Below are positions 1 through 14,800 of a stretch of 64,000 nt of DNA, one piece after another. Source of the stretch: Hydractinia symbiolongicarpus (lineage: Eukaryota > Cnidaria > Hydrozoa > Anthoathecata > Hydractiniidae); contig NC_079881.1 in the NCBI RefSeq assembly GCF_029227915.1, positions 15,721,501 through 15,785,500 on the forward strand, read 5' to 3'. The notes below the pieces were generated by a model. That model searched no databases. It was given only the letters and a program-made list of their open reading frames with translations, and was not told the DNA's origin. Every line of letters begins with the position of its first letter. Position 1 is the stretch's first letter. Both the position numbers and the translations under genes were made by a program.

Positions 1-1715
1 GCTCAAACAATTCGTTGCTTCTGATCTTCTCTAACACAGCTAAGACTTCCGACACCCGTTGCTGTCCCTCTGCTGCCGAAATATCTCCTTGGAGAGACCT
101 GCTAAGATTATCTGTATGTTTCAATAGGGTTTCACCAAGACAACAGCAGAAGACAAAATTAAAACTAGACATAACAGTTATTACTCCGTTGATTCTCGCT
201 CTTATATCTGGAAGCTTAACATTCGATAATGACCATGTCCAAAGCTCCATTAATTCCTTATGGTTTTCAAGAAAGGATTCAAGAACCTCACCTCGCACAG
301 TCCATCGTGTAGGAGAAAACTCATGGACCGACTTGGACTCATTTCCTGTTGCTTCTCTGATATTCTTTAATTGTGTGTCTCTCTTTGGCGATTTTTTGAC
401 AAGTTTATATTTCATAGGCAGTTCCAAACGCTTCTTTAAGTTCAGGGATTTCTTTTATCACATCGCCAACAGCTAAATTCAAAGCATGTCCGTAACAGTG
501 TGTGTACAAACATTTTTCATTCAACGATTTGATTTGGGTAGCAACTCCAGATCTGTGACCAGCCATGGATGCAGCTCCATCATAACATTGGCCGCGAGCA
601 TTTTCTAATTTCAAGTTCATTCGTAAAAGAATATCTTTGATTAAAAAAACGATTTGGTCAGCACTAGTATCAGGTAGTGGATGGAGGCCAATGAACTCCT
701 CGTGAGCCTGTAATTCATCATCAACCCACCGAATGCAAATGACAAGTTGTTCCGTATTTGAGACATCCCCTGTTTCATCTGCAAGGATTGTGAAAATCTC
801 AGCTGACTGAATATTTTTTGCAATGTCACGTAAAATACTAAGTGCTTCGATTCGCAGCATTTCGTTTTGAATAGCCGGTGACGTGTAGTTTTGCTTTTTT
901 GCAAGCCATGCACTCAGTTCCTTATCATCTTCACATCGGAGTAAAAGTAACTGGTGGAAGTTCGAATTCAACTCGATGTGTGTTTCCTCATCCCAATTGC
1001 CTCTAAACGGAAGTGATTGTCGCCCTAGATATCGAACGCTTTGCAACAGTTTTAACAGCATTCGTCTATTCCTTTCCTTTGTGGCTGCAAGATTATCTAC
1101 CATGATTTCACCAATGTCCTTTGATGTACCTGGCGCAGTAATCAGTCTTTCAGTGGCTTCTTTATGGGAGTCGCTACATTCGTGTTTAGAAAATCCTCTT
1201 CCAGTGTCAAGCGCCTTTTTCCAATTTCGGTAGCCGGTTTCAGTAAAAACTGTCTCTGCTTTTGTTGCAGAAATCATGCTTTTTCTAAGAGCACTGAGAC
1301 AAGTAAAGCAGAAAGCAGCGTCTTTATTTTGGTCGTAATGTAACCAGAGGAACTTGTCAAACCATGTTGGGTTAAACGATCTTTGTTTCGGATCTTTACC
1401 AAACGTTGTTTTTGGAAAACTCAAAGAACGAGGTTGGTTCGGTTTAGATGGATCACTCGTTGTTTCCTTAAAATTATTCTCCGGGTTTGTTGGTGCTGTC
1501 GTTGTAGGTGTCGTCGTTGTAGGTGTTGTTGTTGCTTCTTTGTTTGTTCGTCTGAAAAGCAAAACAAGTGTAAAGGTTGCTTGGATAACAGTTATGGGAT
1601 GAATTAAAAAGCAGTGGTGGGGTTAACAAAGTAATTAAATATTTATTTATTAATAAGTCACTTACTTTTCAGGTCTAATGAGCCATTTTGATAAATCACT
1701 TGTTTTCTTCGGCAT
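1..1715 (-). pseudogene. hAT-like transposase gene (TTF-type zinc finger, DUF4371-like), frameshifted, runs off left edge
   Basis: Minus-strand transposase-type gene. A short first exon (1715 to 1666) starts MPKKTSDLSKWL and ends at a GTAAGT donor; a 114-base intron ends in TTTTCAG and the frame resumes at 1551. A T/P-rich linker follows, then a TTF-type zinc-finger region with a WLHYD motif, a CFTC pair and H-E-C-S-D-S-H, then a hAT-type catalytic core with ILADETGDVSN, CYDGAASMAGH and THCYGHALNLAV. Near 405 the frame hits a stop, yet the alternative frame carries recognisable continuation (KLVKKSPKR, then SPTRWTVRGEVLESF) to base 1, so a small indel broke the gene. The C-terminal hAT dimerisation region would lie beyond the window. 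ZMYM1-like host genes share this architecture, but the frameshift argues for a dead transposon copy. Confidence 0.75.
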
Positions 1716-1815
1716 TTTCACTCTTTTTCAAATTAGTCTGTTACTTTGTTAATTCTATATTCTTACACCTTTTTTTTTTTTTTTGGAAGTCAGTCCAACT
1801 CGTTCTCGTCTTCTC

Positions 1816-1927
1816 ACAAACACTATTTTCAGAATGTAGTTTCCATCCAATTTCATCATCATTTCCATGCAGCAAACACTATCAGAATGTAGTTTCCATC
1901 CAATTTCATCATCATTTCCATGCAGCA
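1816..1927. repeat. Tandem duplication, 53-base period, two copies
   Basis: The segment from about 1830 (CAGAATGTAGTTTCC onward) recurs at 1883 with nearly identical sequence through CCATGCAGCAA. It lies just upstream of the hAT-like gene's first exon. Confidence 0.8.
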
Positions 1928-1929
1928 AG

Positions 1930-2828
1930 TATAAGAGTCACGCGTTTTAAATAAATAAAAGAGTGGAAATCGGTTATAAATCATTCTCAACAAGTGTTTA
2001 GTTTGTTTATATATAACAAATGGTCTTTAGACATAAGACAAAACGTTTTTCTTAACTTGTCATAACCATCTTTGAAAAAATTATTGGGGGGGGCGGGCCC
2101 CCCTGGCCCCCCCGGTGGTTACGGCACTGACTAGATTACTAAATAATTCTTCCTCTCTACTTCCCTCCCTCCTCCTGGGGATGTCCAATAGTTAGTTTAG
2201 GAATAATTTTCGGGTATTTAACTCATTCCACACAAAAGAACATTGCATTGAATAGGAATTTAATTTATCTGAATACAGTAATCAGAGCTTTTCCTCAAAA
2301 CATTCCTTTTTCTCTATTTCTCCAATTGCTGCTTAACCCCTCCCGCCCCACCTTACTCCACCCTCAAACTACCCAATCTAATAACTTTTACTTTAGAGTG
2401 TACTCACTGTTTGTCGAACAACCTCGTCCCCATAGCTCTTCTACGCGTATGATATGACGAAGACGGTTTATGTTGCTGCTTACGATGTGTTAGAGAACAG
2501 TATTGATTCTAGAATCCACGTGCAGTGTTTGGAGAGAAAAACCCGGCTATATAGAGATTAAATTTGCGGTTGTTGTTGTGAGAAGACGTGTTTTTGCATG
2601 TTCGTTAAAAAAAGTGGGACGCTGGGCAAAAGGTTGGTCGAGAAAAGTACTCCTTTTTGTCTAATTTGCTGAACCTTCCACATAAATGTATTCCGTATTT
2701 TATATCGAAATTCCAAAACAAACCAAGCTGAAACACTTGCGCATATTTTCAGAAAATTCATGATTTACTACATTTAATGGTTTTAGGATCGCGAGAAAAC
2801 ATAACTGTTATGCTTAAAGAGGAAAAAT
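1930..2828. other. Intergenic stretch and 5' flank of the Rab11-FIP-like gene
   Basis: No coding signal is seen. A C/G block at about 2086-2115 (a run of G followed by two runs of C) stands out from the AT-rich surroundings and may be the edge of a repeat. The 5'UTR of the plus-strand gene probably lies in the last 100 bases; the reading frame of its ATG is closed by an upstream in-frame TAA. Confidence 0.5.
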
Positions 2829-5800
2829 ATGGGGACTGAAGCATTGCTTCCCAATAATTTCGGAAAGGATGGGATAGAGAATGGCTTCAGCAACAACGAT
2901 CTTCTTCTTCATTTGAAGCCTGTCTTTGATACTTGTGATTATAATGGTGATGGATATGTCAAAATACAAGATTTGATAGACTTGGGACAACAACATACTG
3001 TTGAAAATGGGGAGGTTAGTTAACTTATTCGTCCTTATTCATAAAATCAGGCTAGTAAGGTAGCTGCTGGTTCAGATCAAGTTACAAAAACTGTTTCTTC
3101 ACTAAAAAACTTTTTCTCAATTGGGAATTACTTGCCATGCCAGCTAAATGGGGAAATATTTTAATGATCCCAAAAATACTTTTAGTTTTTTATCCTTCCA
3201 CAGTGCTGGCATAAAGTTTTTAATTTCTAATGACAGCCAATGAAATCAGAGAAAAATTTCTTTCACAAGCTGTTTGTATTTGGCAATCTGCAGATTTGTT
3301 CAGCTCTATTTTCCGTTAGTGACAGGGTGAGAAAATTTGTCGTTAGAATTAGTAGAAACCTTTTTGTCATTTATCTTTACTTAAACAGTCAGGTAAAATT
3401 TGTGGGGTCATTAAAGTAGGTGAGAAAAAAAGTACCTATTTAGTATGGTACAAAGCTAAGCTCTGAAGTCTTTTACAAAATTAAAAATAAACATTTTCAC
3501 TAAGGGAAAAAAAATTACCAGGCACTTCTTCACACAATCAAGAAAGATCCTGGATCCAGGACATTATTGACACGTGTTAGTACTTACTGCTGTCAATAAA
3601 GTCTGGTGGTGTGTTTGCTCCTTTTTTTACCACAAATATTATTCCAAGGTCCACTAAAGTATAAAAAAATATTCATCAGAACAACAACTTTTCCATCTTC
3701 AATTCAGAAACCCTCTTGGTCAGAATATGTGTTTCAAAATTTTAGGCTCCTAAACATGAAATAAGTTTAAAGTTTATTCTGAAATTATTGATTAACCAGT
3801 GTTATAAATTGTTGATTAAATAGATAATTTTACAAAATTGCCCTAACTTATTTCACAAAGTTCAGATTTGAGCTCGAACATGTGTGCAATCCCTGGTTGT
3901 TACAGATTAGTAATTTCTGTTTATCGATTATTAATATTTTTCTAAGGTAGGGTGACCTATCAACAAAACAAATGTTGAAAGTAACATTGTGGCAACATTG
4001 CTATTTTTTTACTCCCCCAGATCCAGAAAAATTTTCATTTCATACCAGCTCTTACCTTACTGTTAAAATCTTATTTTTTTTTTTGAAAGTTACATAAATT
4101 ATGTTGTGTTATGTTATGACGTTTTAGTATATTATGTACCATTGTATAGATTCACCAGGCGGATAAGTTTGCCACTTTTTCTTGTTATAGATTACCAAAA
4201 CTGCTATAGAGTGCAACACATATATAGGTCAAACTATTTTATACATAAGAAGACAAATATTTTTAGAGTAAAAAAAACTGGTAGAACCACATGTTGAAAG
4301 TTGTTGTCACAAGTTATGCCACACAATAATGAATCCTAGATTGAAAATATGCTGACAGGAACTTTATCAGTGGTTCATTCTCTAGTTTTTATTTTAATTC
4401 TTACAAACAAATAGTCTAAGGTAGTGGGAAATTTTTCGGACAAGAGACCAGTATGAACTCCTTGACAGAGTTGGTTCATAGCCGTCATGGTGAACGGTCA
4501 TGCTCTGAACTGAAGCATGAGAAAATAAAAAGGGTGTTTTCGTGTTCTATGTTTATTGAATAAAATAAAAAATAATGTCAACAAGATCAAGAAAAATCAG
4601 AAAAAGGAGTAAGAAGTACAGCAACAACTCCTTGTTCGAAGAAAGCGAAGCTAACCAATTCACCATCTTGGAAACTTCTAACAAAATGATCAACCAAGAT
4701 AGTCGATCATCGTCAAAATCAAATGACGATGGAGATGTGTATCAAATGATATCTGTTTGGTTAGATGTCCCGGAGGGGCATCTAACCAAACAAATTATTT
4801 GTCCATGAAGGACATTTTAGAGAACAATCTTGAAAAATTCCAGCACTCTATAGTTAGTGACTTGACAAAACTAAGGAAGGATGTTATTAAACTTGTTATC
4901 CAGAAAAAACAAATTATTGATCTACAAATTAACCAAAATAAAATAGACCAATATGGTCGTTGTAATAATTTGGAGATCTCGGGGATTGCTGATGAAATTT
5001 CTCAGGATAATCTTCAAGAATCTGTTGTGGGTATTCTCACCGATATTGGCATCAAGGTCACCAGTGACGAGATTGAAGAATGTCACCGGCTTCAGAAAGG
5101 TAAAAAATTGAAAGGCTCTAAAAAAACTATTATTCGTTTTACTAATCAAAGGAAATTTGAAGATTGTTTAATTAATAGATCCAGTCTTGCCAAGATTGAC
5201 AAAAAGAAACATAATCTTGGAAATGAACATATTTACATTAACGAAAACTTATGTCCAGCATACAAATCGATATGGTGGGACTGCCGTAAAATGTACAAAA
5301 ATAATTTTTTTCAAATTTTGGACTTTTAATGGTAGATAGATAGATGGATGTGCATTTTTTACATGGCTAGCCTCACTATCGAGGGATATACCCTGTCTAT
5401 TATTTCCAGGAGGGGCCATGGCTTAAGATGGAGAGTCCTAGAGTATATAATGCTCATTTTGAGCTATGCAGCCTCAATTAGGGCCCCCGCTCTACTAGAC
5501 AACTCTTGGCAACATCCAACGGTCCACACATTGAATTGCCGTCAAGAGGAATCGAACCCTGGTCTCCCGCACAGAGTACGAGAGCTATAACCACTAATCT
5601 ACAGCGCCACAATGGTATGGTAAAAATCTGTGTTAACGAAAATGAAAATCCAATTACTTTATTTCATAAAAACAAACTAAGATCTTTATTCGAAACCTTT
5701 GATTTCGATAAAGATTTTTATGATGAAAATAATTAGTATTATGAGCCGATTTGGTTCATTTTTTGTTATGAGTTTTAAATATGGCTGGTGAGTGTTCCAC

Positions 5801-8800
5801 GCTTGGTGTTTTGTTGACAGCAACAGAGGTATATATTCTCTCTTTTTTAAGGAAAAGAATTATAATGGCTAACCCTTATAATTTTCGGTAAACTTTTGCG
5901 TTCTTTACTAGTTGCTCTGAACACCGATCCGTGACATTTTAGAGATCCATCACTCTTACTAGCTAACTAGCTAAAAATAATAGCTAGCTAGCTAGCTATC
6001 ACCTTTTAACTAGGTAGCTCTTTTTATTTCTTGTATTGTGTGTTGTTTGTTTTTTATGGCTGTGTTATCAAAATCTGTGTGTAGTTTTATGTGAAATATG
6101 TTGTAAATCTGTGGCTAACCACCATCATGCCCTGTGTTGTGACATATGTGACCAGTGAGTACATATTAAATGCAATCAAGTTTCCCCTACTGTATATGAG
6201 TCTCTTAAACATTCTTCTGATCCATGGTTTTGTTATAAATGTACTGGTTCTATATTTCTTCATGACGTACACCTCAGAACATCCAATTTCAAACTCTAGT
6301 AGTAAAGATATTGACCTCCCAGGTAATGCCCAATTCTTAAATTCTCTTTTTGCGAACTCTAGTTCTCATGATTCTAACTCTCTCAACTGCAAGTATTATG
6401 ATATAACTGACTTTAATTCAACCTCTTTTAATTTTACAAAATCTTATTTTTCGTTCTTTCACTTAAATACAGCTTCATTACCATGTCATTTTGATAAGTT
6501 TAATGTTCTCCTTAATGACCTTGGGCATAATTTTGACATTATTGCACTGACTAAAAAAAAATTCCCTCTAGTACCATTGCTGGTGATTTTTGTCTTAAAT
6601 CCTATAATTACTGCCACACTCCATCAGAATCTAGCTGTGGGGGGGGGGGGGGGTCTCTTCTTTTTATTGCAGATAACATCCCTTTCGTTGAAAGGCTTGA
6701 TGGGAATAAAATACTTAAATCATGTTTTATCGAAATTCCAACAGTCAAAGGCAAAGCTCTTATAATTGGTTGTATCTATAGGCATTCGTCTATGGAAATC
6801 TCTGACTTCAGTGATAACTAATTAAGTCCTCTCTTATATAAGCTTTCTATGGATAATAAAGATGTAGTCTTAGGAGATTTTAATATTATTTTGTTAAATG
6901 TTGAATTTGATCATAATATTTAATTTTGTAGATATTATCATGTCATTCTTTCCTTCCTAATATAAACCTGCCCAGTAGGATAACTATTACCAGTAAAACA
7001 TTAATTGATAATGTTTTTTGTAACTTCTCTAATTCTTCTTGTGTTTCTGGTAGTAGCAGGCATATCTGATCACTTACCTCAATTTCTCTTTGTTGATAAA
7101 TCTCCTAGACATGCTATAAAATCATGTCATCAATATCGTGACTAGACAAACTTTAACAAAGAAAATTTTATTCTTGACTTTTTTGAAATTGATTGGGACA
7201 ATGTAATAAATCTTAATAAACTAGATGTAAATTTTTCTTTTAATTGTTATATTCAAACTTTAACTAACTTAATTTACAACCATGCTCCTTTAAAATTAGC
7301 ATCTAGTTCTAAATCCCGCTCTTCTAAAATTTCAAGTTTATCACAGAGAAAAAAACCAAACTAAAAATAACAATCTTTTAAACCACTATAAGCAATATCG
7401 TAACCTAATTACACTTCTCTGCAGACAAAGTAAAAACAGTTATTATAAATCTTATTTTTCCACTAATTTGAATAACTCTAAGCTAATTTGGAAAGGTATC
7501 AATAATATTCTGGGTGTTAATCAGTCATCAAAAAATTCAATTAAATCCCTTAACATTTATAATTTAATCTGTAATGACCCACAAAACATTGCGAACACTC
7601 TTAATAATCATTTCTGTACTGTTGCTGACAAAGTCGGTCAAAGATCCCAAATTCATTTAAACATTTTTCTGATTTTCTTGACAATCCAAATCAAAATACC
7701 TTTTTTTTTTTCGCCTACTGATCCTGGTGAAGTACTAAGTTATATTAATTCTCTTAACCTTAAAAGGTCTTCTGGTCCCAATAGTATTTCCAATAAAATC
7801 CTAATCCTTCTAAAATTTGATATTGCTGTCCACTTATCAAAGTTAATCAATCTCTCTTTTTCTAGTGGTGTTTTTCCCGATCTTCTCAAAATTGCCAAAG
7901 TGATAGCCCTGTTTAAAAAGGGCTCTCCACTCGATTGTTCTAACTATCGTCCAATTTCTCTTTTATCTAATGTGGAGAAGATATTTGAAAAAATTATATT
8001 TAAACGTCTTTATAACTTCATTAAGCACAATAATATTTTATTTTTTCGTCAGTTCGGGTTACGTAAATCTTTTTCCACATCTCATGCACTTATGTCTATC
8101 ACTCAGCTTATTTCTAATGCCCTTGACCAAGGAAACTTTGCATGTGCCCTATTTATTGACCTTGAAAAAGCATTCGATACGGTTGACCACATTATCCTTC
8201 TTCGTAAAATCTCACATTATGGCATTCGTGGACATTCATTATAGAACTCTTTTCATCTTACCTCTCAAATCGAAAAAAAATGGTCTCCCTTTCTGGTATT
8301 TCATTTTGCTCCAACATTATTAAACATGGTGTTCCTCAGGGTTCAGGTTCTTGGGCCTCTCCTCTTCTTAATTTATATAAATGACTTATTTCATGCTATT
8401 AAATTTAGGGAGGTCCATCATTTTGATGATGATACTAACTTGTTACACGTCATTAAAAATCTTAAACATCTACAAAAGGCATGTCAGTTCGATATTAAAA
8501 GATTGTGTTATCAGCTTAATGGCAATAAAATTTCGATGAACACATCAAAAACCGAATACATTATATTTAAACCTAGACGTAAATCTACTCACAATTTTGA
8601 TTTTAAATTAAAGATTAATGGTAAACGTATTAATTCTAGTGTCATGATTAAATATTTAGGTATTTTACTTGATTCCGACCTTTCCTGGCGATCTCATATT
8701 AATTTAATCAATTCCAAACTTAAAAGAGCTAATGCCATTTTATCTAAACTGCCCCATGTCACCAGAAATACTCTTCGTCAAGTTCATTTTGCACTTTTTC

Positions 8801-11800
8801 ATTCCCATCTTTCATATTGTTGCCAGATTTGGGTTCAGGTCACTTCTTCCTTAGTTAATACAATTTCAACTCTTCAAAAACAGGCCTTACGTATTATTAT
8901 TTTTCCACATCCCCATTCTCATGCTAATCCACTTTTCTCCCAACTTAAAATCTTAAAATTTCCTGATTATGTCCACCTTCATAATGTCCTATTTCTTAAA
9001 GAAATTACTTTAAACACACTTCCATTCTATGTCAATAAAACTTTTGGTATTGATTTTTCTGTTAACTTACGGTACTCGTGGATATAGTAATGGTCTTATA
9101 AGTGTTCCTTCTGTTCAGGCAGTATCCTATGGTTTAAATTCAATTCGCTTTCAATCCATTCGATTATGGAACAAGTTTATCCAACATTTCAACTTATCCT
9201 TCCTCGATTTGTCATCTAATGCTTTAAGGATTAAACTAACTGTTTTTTTTTTTACAATCTTATACCAAACAATAGTTTCTTATTTCTTAAACTGCTTATT
9301 TCAAGCCAATTGTTTAAAACTTTTGTCATTACACTAGGGTCATGTGTGCGTGTGTTGTGTGTCAATGTGCTAGTTCTGTGTGTGTAAATGTGTGTCCAAT
9401 TGTTTTCAGTTTTTGTTTTGTTTATTATTTGTTTTATTTATTTATTTATTTTTCCTGGTTATTTAATTGATATATACCCCATTTCATATATCCCTAAATT
9501 GTCACTGATCATAGTTCTTTAATCAAAGGTGGTCTCACATTTTTCTAGCCATGCTATAGTGTGGTCTCCTGGATAATTTTATAGCTGTGTGGATATCATT
9601 ATTTTTATATCTATATTGTATTTTATTTTTGCTGTTATCCTTACAAATGAATAAGTCTTGTAAATTTCTTATTCCGAATAAATGACTACTTACTACTTAC
9701 TTAGTACTGCCATAAAAATAGGTATATCTCCTGGGCCATTCACTGTTGCCTTTTTTGGTTCTTAAAGATTCAAGCATAAGGAAAGTACAAGAATTTTACT
9801 ATCAAGAACTTTTTGGATTAAATATATATTTATTCATTCATTCATTTATTCATTCATTCATTCATTCATTCATTCATTCTGGTGTCACCATACTTGACTA
9901 AATCTTTTACTGATGATATTCTTTCACTTTGTTTACACACTGGTGTAGAGATAAACGCAGTTGAGTAACTGACACTATACTTTTTACTTCATCTGAAGGT
10001 ATAGATACTATCAGAGCTTATTAATGAATGTATGCAGTGTTTGCTACTTACCAAGCAACTTGCAGCTTTAAATGGTGCAATAGTCATTTTTGTAACTTGT
10101 TCTATTTTAAAGCCAAAAAAAACTAAAAAATCCAAACAGCTATAATTGAGCTAAGTAAAAACGCAGTAAATTTTAATCTATCTTTCTAAAAGCGGTTTTT
10201 AAGGAAAATTATTTGAACCTTGTGTGGTCCATTTTTAATGGGTTTTAAACGAAATATGAAGATCATATGAGTTCTTATAAAGACATTGTTTTTTTGTTGC
10301 ATATACAGTTGCTTCTTTCTTCCTTTACATAGGAAATTGTGAAGTGCCTATAAAATATTATATCAAGATATTGTTGCACCATTAACACAATTTGTCTGTC
10401 TTTAGCCTATATATTAACACAATGAACTATAATTAATATAACAAAGAACTGAATTAATTATGTTTATTGCCATGACATGTCTTTACAACAGCATTGTTAG
10501 TGTTATTTTTTACTGTTGTCGTTAAATTTATTATATTTATTAAAACAAATTTTATCTTTCACTTTATCATTTTTTCCTTTATTTTCCTATTAATTTATAT
10601 ATGAGTGTATATGAGCTACAAATTTTTAATTTGTCTTGTCTTCTTCTTTCAGGAGTTGAAATTAATTTTACAACAACTTGACACAAATGGTAAAGGAAGA
10701 ATTTGTTTTGATGAATTTTGCAACAAAATTCGTTCAATACTTGAAGGTAAATTACCCATTTAAAACATGGTTTACCTTTTTTATCTTAAAGGAGAACTAA
10801 TGAAAAAACTTACAAGTTTTTTTTATATATAATAAAACCTTTTTTACATATCATGATATCAACATGGCATAAAAATATGTAAATTTTTTTATGTTCTATG
10901 TCAAAATTTTGTCCCCCCAAAAGGATAATTACATTACCGGTCGCCACCAGTATCGGACAAAAGCAAACTTGGTTCATATATATTTTGTTAATTTCTTATA
11001 TGTCACATGGCGTAAATAATGGCGTACGTAATACTTATTTATTAAGTGATAATGCCTAAAACTAAATTTATAACTAAAAAAAAACATTATTTCATTTTGC
11101 GAAAGGTATTTATTTCAAAACATAATATAATAAATTTATTAAGTTTATCCATTTAGCATTCCCTTGCTTGATACATTCAGAATGCATTCATCCCCACAGA
11201 GTTACACAATTTGGTAATTTATTGAATAGACACAGCATCGCTGCTGTCATGATGGCAACTGTATTACCACTTTGAACTTAAATAACCAAAGTTCACAAAT
11301 GTAAAAATTTAGCACAATTCATATTCCCACTATAATGAACACATATTATTTTTCCTTTAATGAGAGTAATTTTGATGAAATAGTAGTAAAATTATCTCAG
11401 TCAGGTAAAACCATAAAATAACCAAAATATTAGCAGAGCTTTCTTTACATTTATTATACCTATGCTACTCCATAAATCTTAACGTTTTGTGTATCTTTTT
11501 AGGCTTTTTACAGCTTTTAAGCATAATTGTAAATGGGGGAATTTAAAAAATGTGTACTCTTGAAGGGAGGATAGTCCAAAAGCGTACAAAGGGGAGGATC
11601 AATTGTATACATGATTTTATTTATTTTTTCTAAAAATAATTGTGTCGTTCTTTTTTCATGCACCTTGTTGTAAAAATTTGTTATATTTTTATGAGGTTAA
11701 GGTAAAAAGTCTATACCCTCTGAAAAGGGGGAAGTAAAAAGCGTGCAAAAGGTATGTCAAGAGCATGCTAGAGTTCAAGTAGTATGCCGAAAGTGTACAA

Positions 11801-14800
11801 GGGAAGGGGGATAAAATTAATGATTTTAGAAGTACAGACATTGAAATTGCACCAATGTGTGATTGTTCATATATTTCTTTTAGTTGTGACACCCAAGGAT
11901 AACAACAACAAAGAAATAAAATATGATGACTTAAGCCCTGTCGAGGAAGAGAACATTCCATCAATATTTCACGAAAAAAGCACACAAGACGAACAAAGAG
12001 CAAGATCTTTTACTGACAGTGAAGGTTTCTATGAAGAGGTATGCGAACTTGGCTAACACAGCTCAAGATTATTTTTAAAATTTGCATGATTTGATCAAGA
12101 ATCTTTCGTTTATATTGTTACACCAGTACCAATCTACCCATAGACCACGTAATGTTGATCCTTAGCCTTTCCAATTCAACAGTAGAAAAAATGTTGACAT
12201 GATATTTTATTTGTCTGCTGGCCATGTTTCACATATACTCTGCCTGTCAACGACGTAATTTTTCATAATGTGTACTTTAGATTATATCATGATTGTTTAG
12301 ATACCCTTTGTTTTTTTTTTACGTAGATGGATAGCATATCAGCAAGCACCACTTCAACAAATGATTGCTATGGGGATATGGAGGAACATCACAGTACTCC
12401 TCTAAATAATAACTTATTGAGAACACCAACCAATTTTTTTACTCGCATGAAACAAGACACTAGTATATACTCAACATATCCACCTAATGGAAAGCGACCA
12501 CGCAAATCACGTAAATCATTATTCGAGATGCGACAACGTCAGTTAAGTCGCACAAGCGAATACCAATCACAGGAGGAAGGGTTTGAAGCATTTGGAGAAG
12601 GTCACGACTACGACTCGTTGTCATCTGAACCTGTTGCTGCTCTTCCATTGCATTTGTCACCTAGTGATAGTTTGTATGTATTATGTTTTACTTGATAACT
12701 AAGGCCTAACTCCCACTGATGAGATCAGCATCAGCATAAATAACATAATGAAGTACATAAATACGGAAAGGACATAAGTGTAACCCATTCCTGCATATAA
12801 CATAAACATAAACATTTAGCAGGAGATAGAAAGGAGAAAGATTTTGACATTGCTCAAAAAAGATGAAAAAATAGTAATAAAACACATAGATCAGGACATA
12901 TTCAAAAATGTGACAAATATTCCCTTCATTCTATAGTCAGAACATATTCAAAAATCTGACAAATATTCCCTTAATTCTATAGTCACAGAATATTTAAAAG
13001 TCTGACAAATATTCCCTTAATTCTATAGTCACAGAATATTTAAAAATCTGACAAATATTCCCTTAATTCTATAGTCAAGGAATGTTTAAAAAACCTGACA
13101 AATATTCCCTCAATTGTTTGGCCAGGACATATCATTTATGATTAGATTGACACGATGTCAAGTATTTTCACACGGGGATTTCCTTATGCATGTGCTTATG
13201 TATAAGCTTTTGCTTATTTTACCAGTGGGAACCAAGTCTTATAGGCGTTTTTATAAGGTTGCATTTGCGCTAAACACAATCATCTCCTAGAATTCCATCT
13301 CTACTGTGTACTAAAGAGAAGGGTGTATATTTTCTCATAAAAATTTCTTTGTTTAGTCTTACAAATCGTAGATTGTCCGGTACACAAGCAGCTTGTCAAC
13401 TTCGACAAGTGCAGTCAGCTCGTACAAGTCTTCATGGGAGCATGGAAGAAATTAAACAACTTGTTGCCAATCAACCAATGTCTTTATCGGATGGTGAAGG
13501 TGATTTCATGTTTCTGTCTGCGGAGGTGATTTTTGCATTTACTTTATTGTTTTGTTTTAACTTTCAATATTTGATTGATTTTATAAGAAAAACTTGAATG
13601 GATGTTTTAAATGTTCCCCTTAAAATTAGTCATTTTAACTCTGTGAGTTCTGTACTCGTGAGAGAAGGCCTGGCAAAGGTGTTTTTTCCCATCATTGTTT
13701 CCTAAAATTCATTTTTTTGCAAGAATAAGAAGTAGAATCATTCATTAGAACCAAAAATCAATATTGTAGTTTGAGAATTTCATGACTTGTTCTATTGTCC
13801 TCTTAGAAGTGGATTAGCAAATCATTTCCAAAGCAACTACTGCGAATAATAAAATTAATTTTTCAGGACTTTATGTCAGTTTTTTCTTTCTATATTCTAT
13901 AGAAAATGTGATCAAGTCAACACTATTTTTTAGATTAAGAAACTTAGCTCACAACTAACGATAATGAAAATGGACCAAGAAAATCATGACGACAAACAAA
14001 AACGAATCCGAGAAGAAAATAAAATGCTAGTCAATAGGTATGTCAAGCTTTTTTTTAAGCAGCACTGTATCACACTGCAGCACATATGTTTTCAAAAATT
14101 CAAAAAAAGAAAATAATGCCCTTCAATGTTTTCTCACATTAATAAATTGTTTTTTCCATCATGGGAAAGTTGTGAATTAATGCGAAACTCGCACCATGCA
14201 AAGTCACAAAAGTTGCTCTAGGGTTAGTATGTCAATAAAATTTCTCTGCATACTTATTTAAATCTAAAAACAAAATAAAAGAAAGCTGTGAACAAAATCT
14301 AGTCATCGTAACCTTTTTAAAAATTAAATCGTGACTCTGAATTTTGGCTCAAGTTATGATATTAGATGAGAAATGGTAATAACAGCTCTTCTCAAGCAGC
14401 TTTTTTTCAGAAGCATGTACAATGAGACATTATGGTGGCAAATTAGGAAGTTGGTTCTTACAAGTATTTATATAGGTCATCCCTGTACTAGGTTCATGCA
14501 ATTTGAACTTGACAAAGTTTACTTATCTATAAATGTTCACAGCAGACTTAGGGTCTTAGGTTATTTGGTTAGATTCAAACTATCATAATGTCCTAATCGT
14601 GGCCTTTGTGTGCCCTGATGTAATTTTCCTAAAACAAACGCTGCGTTCCTAACCTTTGAATCTGAAATGTAGAATAGAAAAAGTAGTATCGCGAGGTGAC
14701 ACTTTTTGCCGACTTTACACAATGTCCAAAAAAGTTTCATTATCTCTAAATTCTGATGGGTGGTGCATGCAGGGGCAGATCAGTTTAATTTATATAACAG

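Larger units (their letters stand above)
4440..9705 (+). mobile_element. Near-full-length jockey/CR1-like LINE within intron 1
   Basis: ORF1 and ORF2 remains lie in order in the same orientation as the host gene. A 3'UTR rich in TGTGTG and TTTATTTATTT follows (9340-9470), and the element appears to end in CTTACTA-type repeats at about 9675-9705. The 5' boundary is not defined. A related but diverged copy lies at 39.66-41.1 kb. Confidence 0.65.

Noticed and set aside
2086-2115. GC block as a CpG-island promoter
   Set aside because: It is only about 30 bases of G and C runs and is more likely repeat debris or a sequence-assembly-sensitive tract.
5537-5610. tRNA-like sequence on the minus strand that could be called a tRNA gene
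   Set aside because: It is fused to a SINE body with tail and target duplication and the acceptor stem does not close, so it is a SINE head.
11689-12003. Minus-strand ORF of 104 codons
   Set aside because: It is antisense to an exon of the Rab11-FIP-like gene and has no protein-like motif.
12885-13125. Regularly spaced repeats resembling a CRISPR array
   Set aside because: The units are contiguous with no unique spacers and lie in an animal gene intron; it is a minisatellite.
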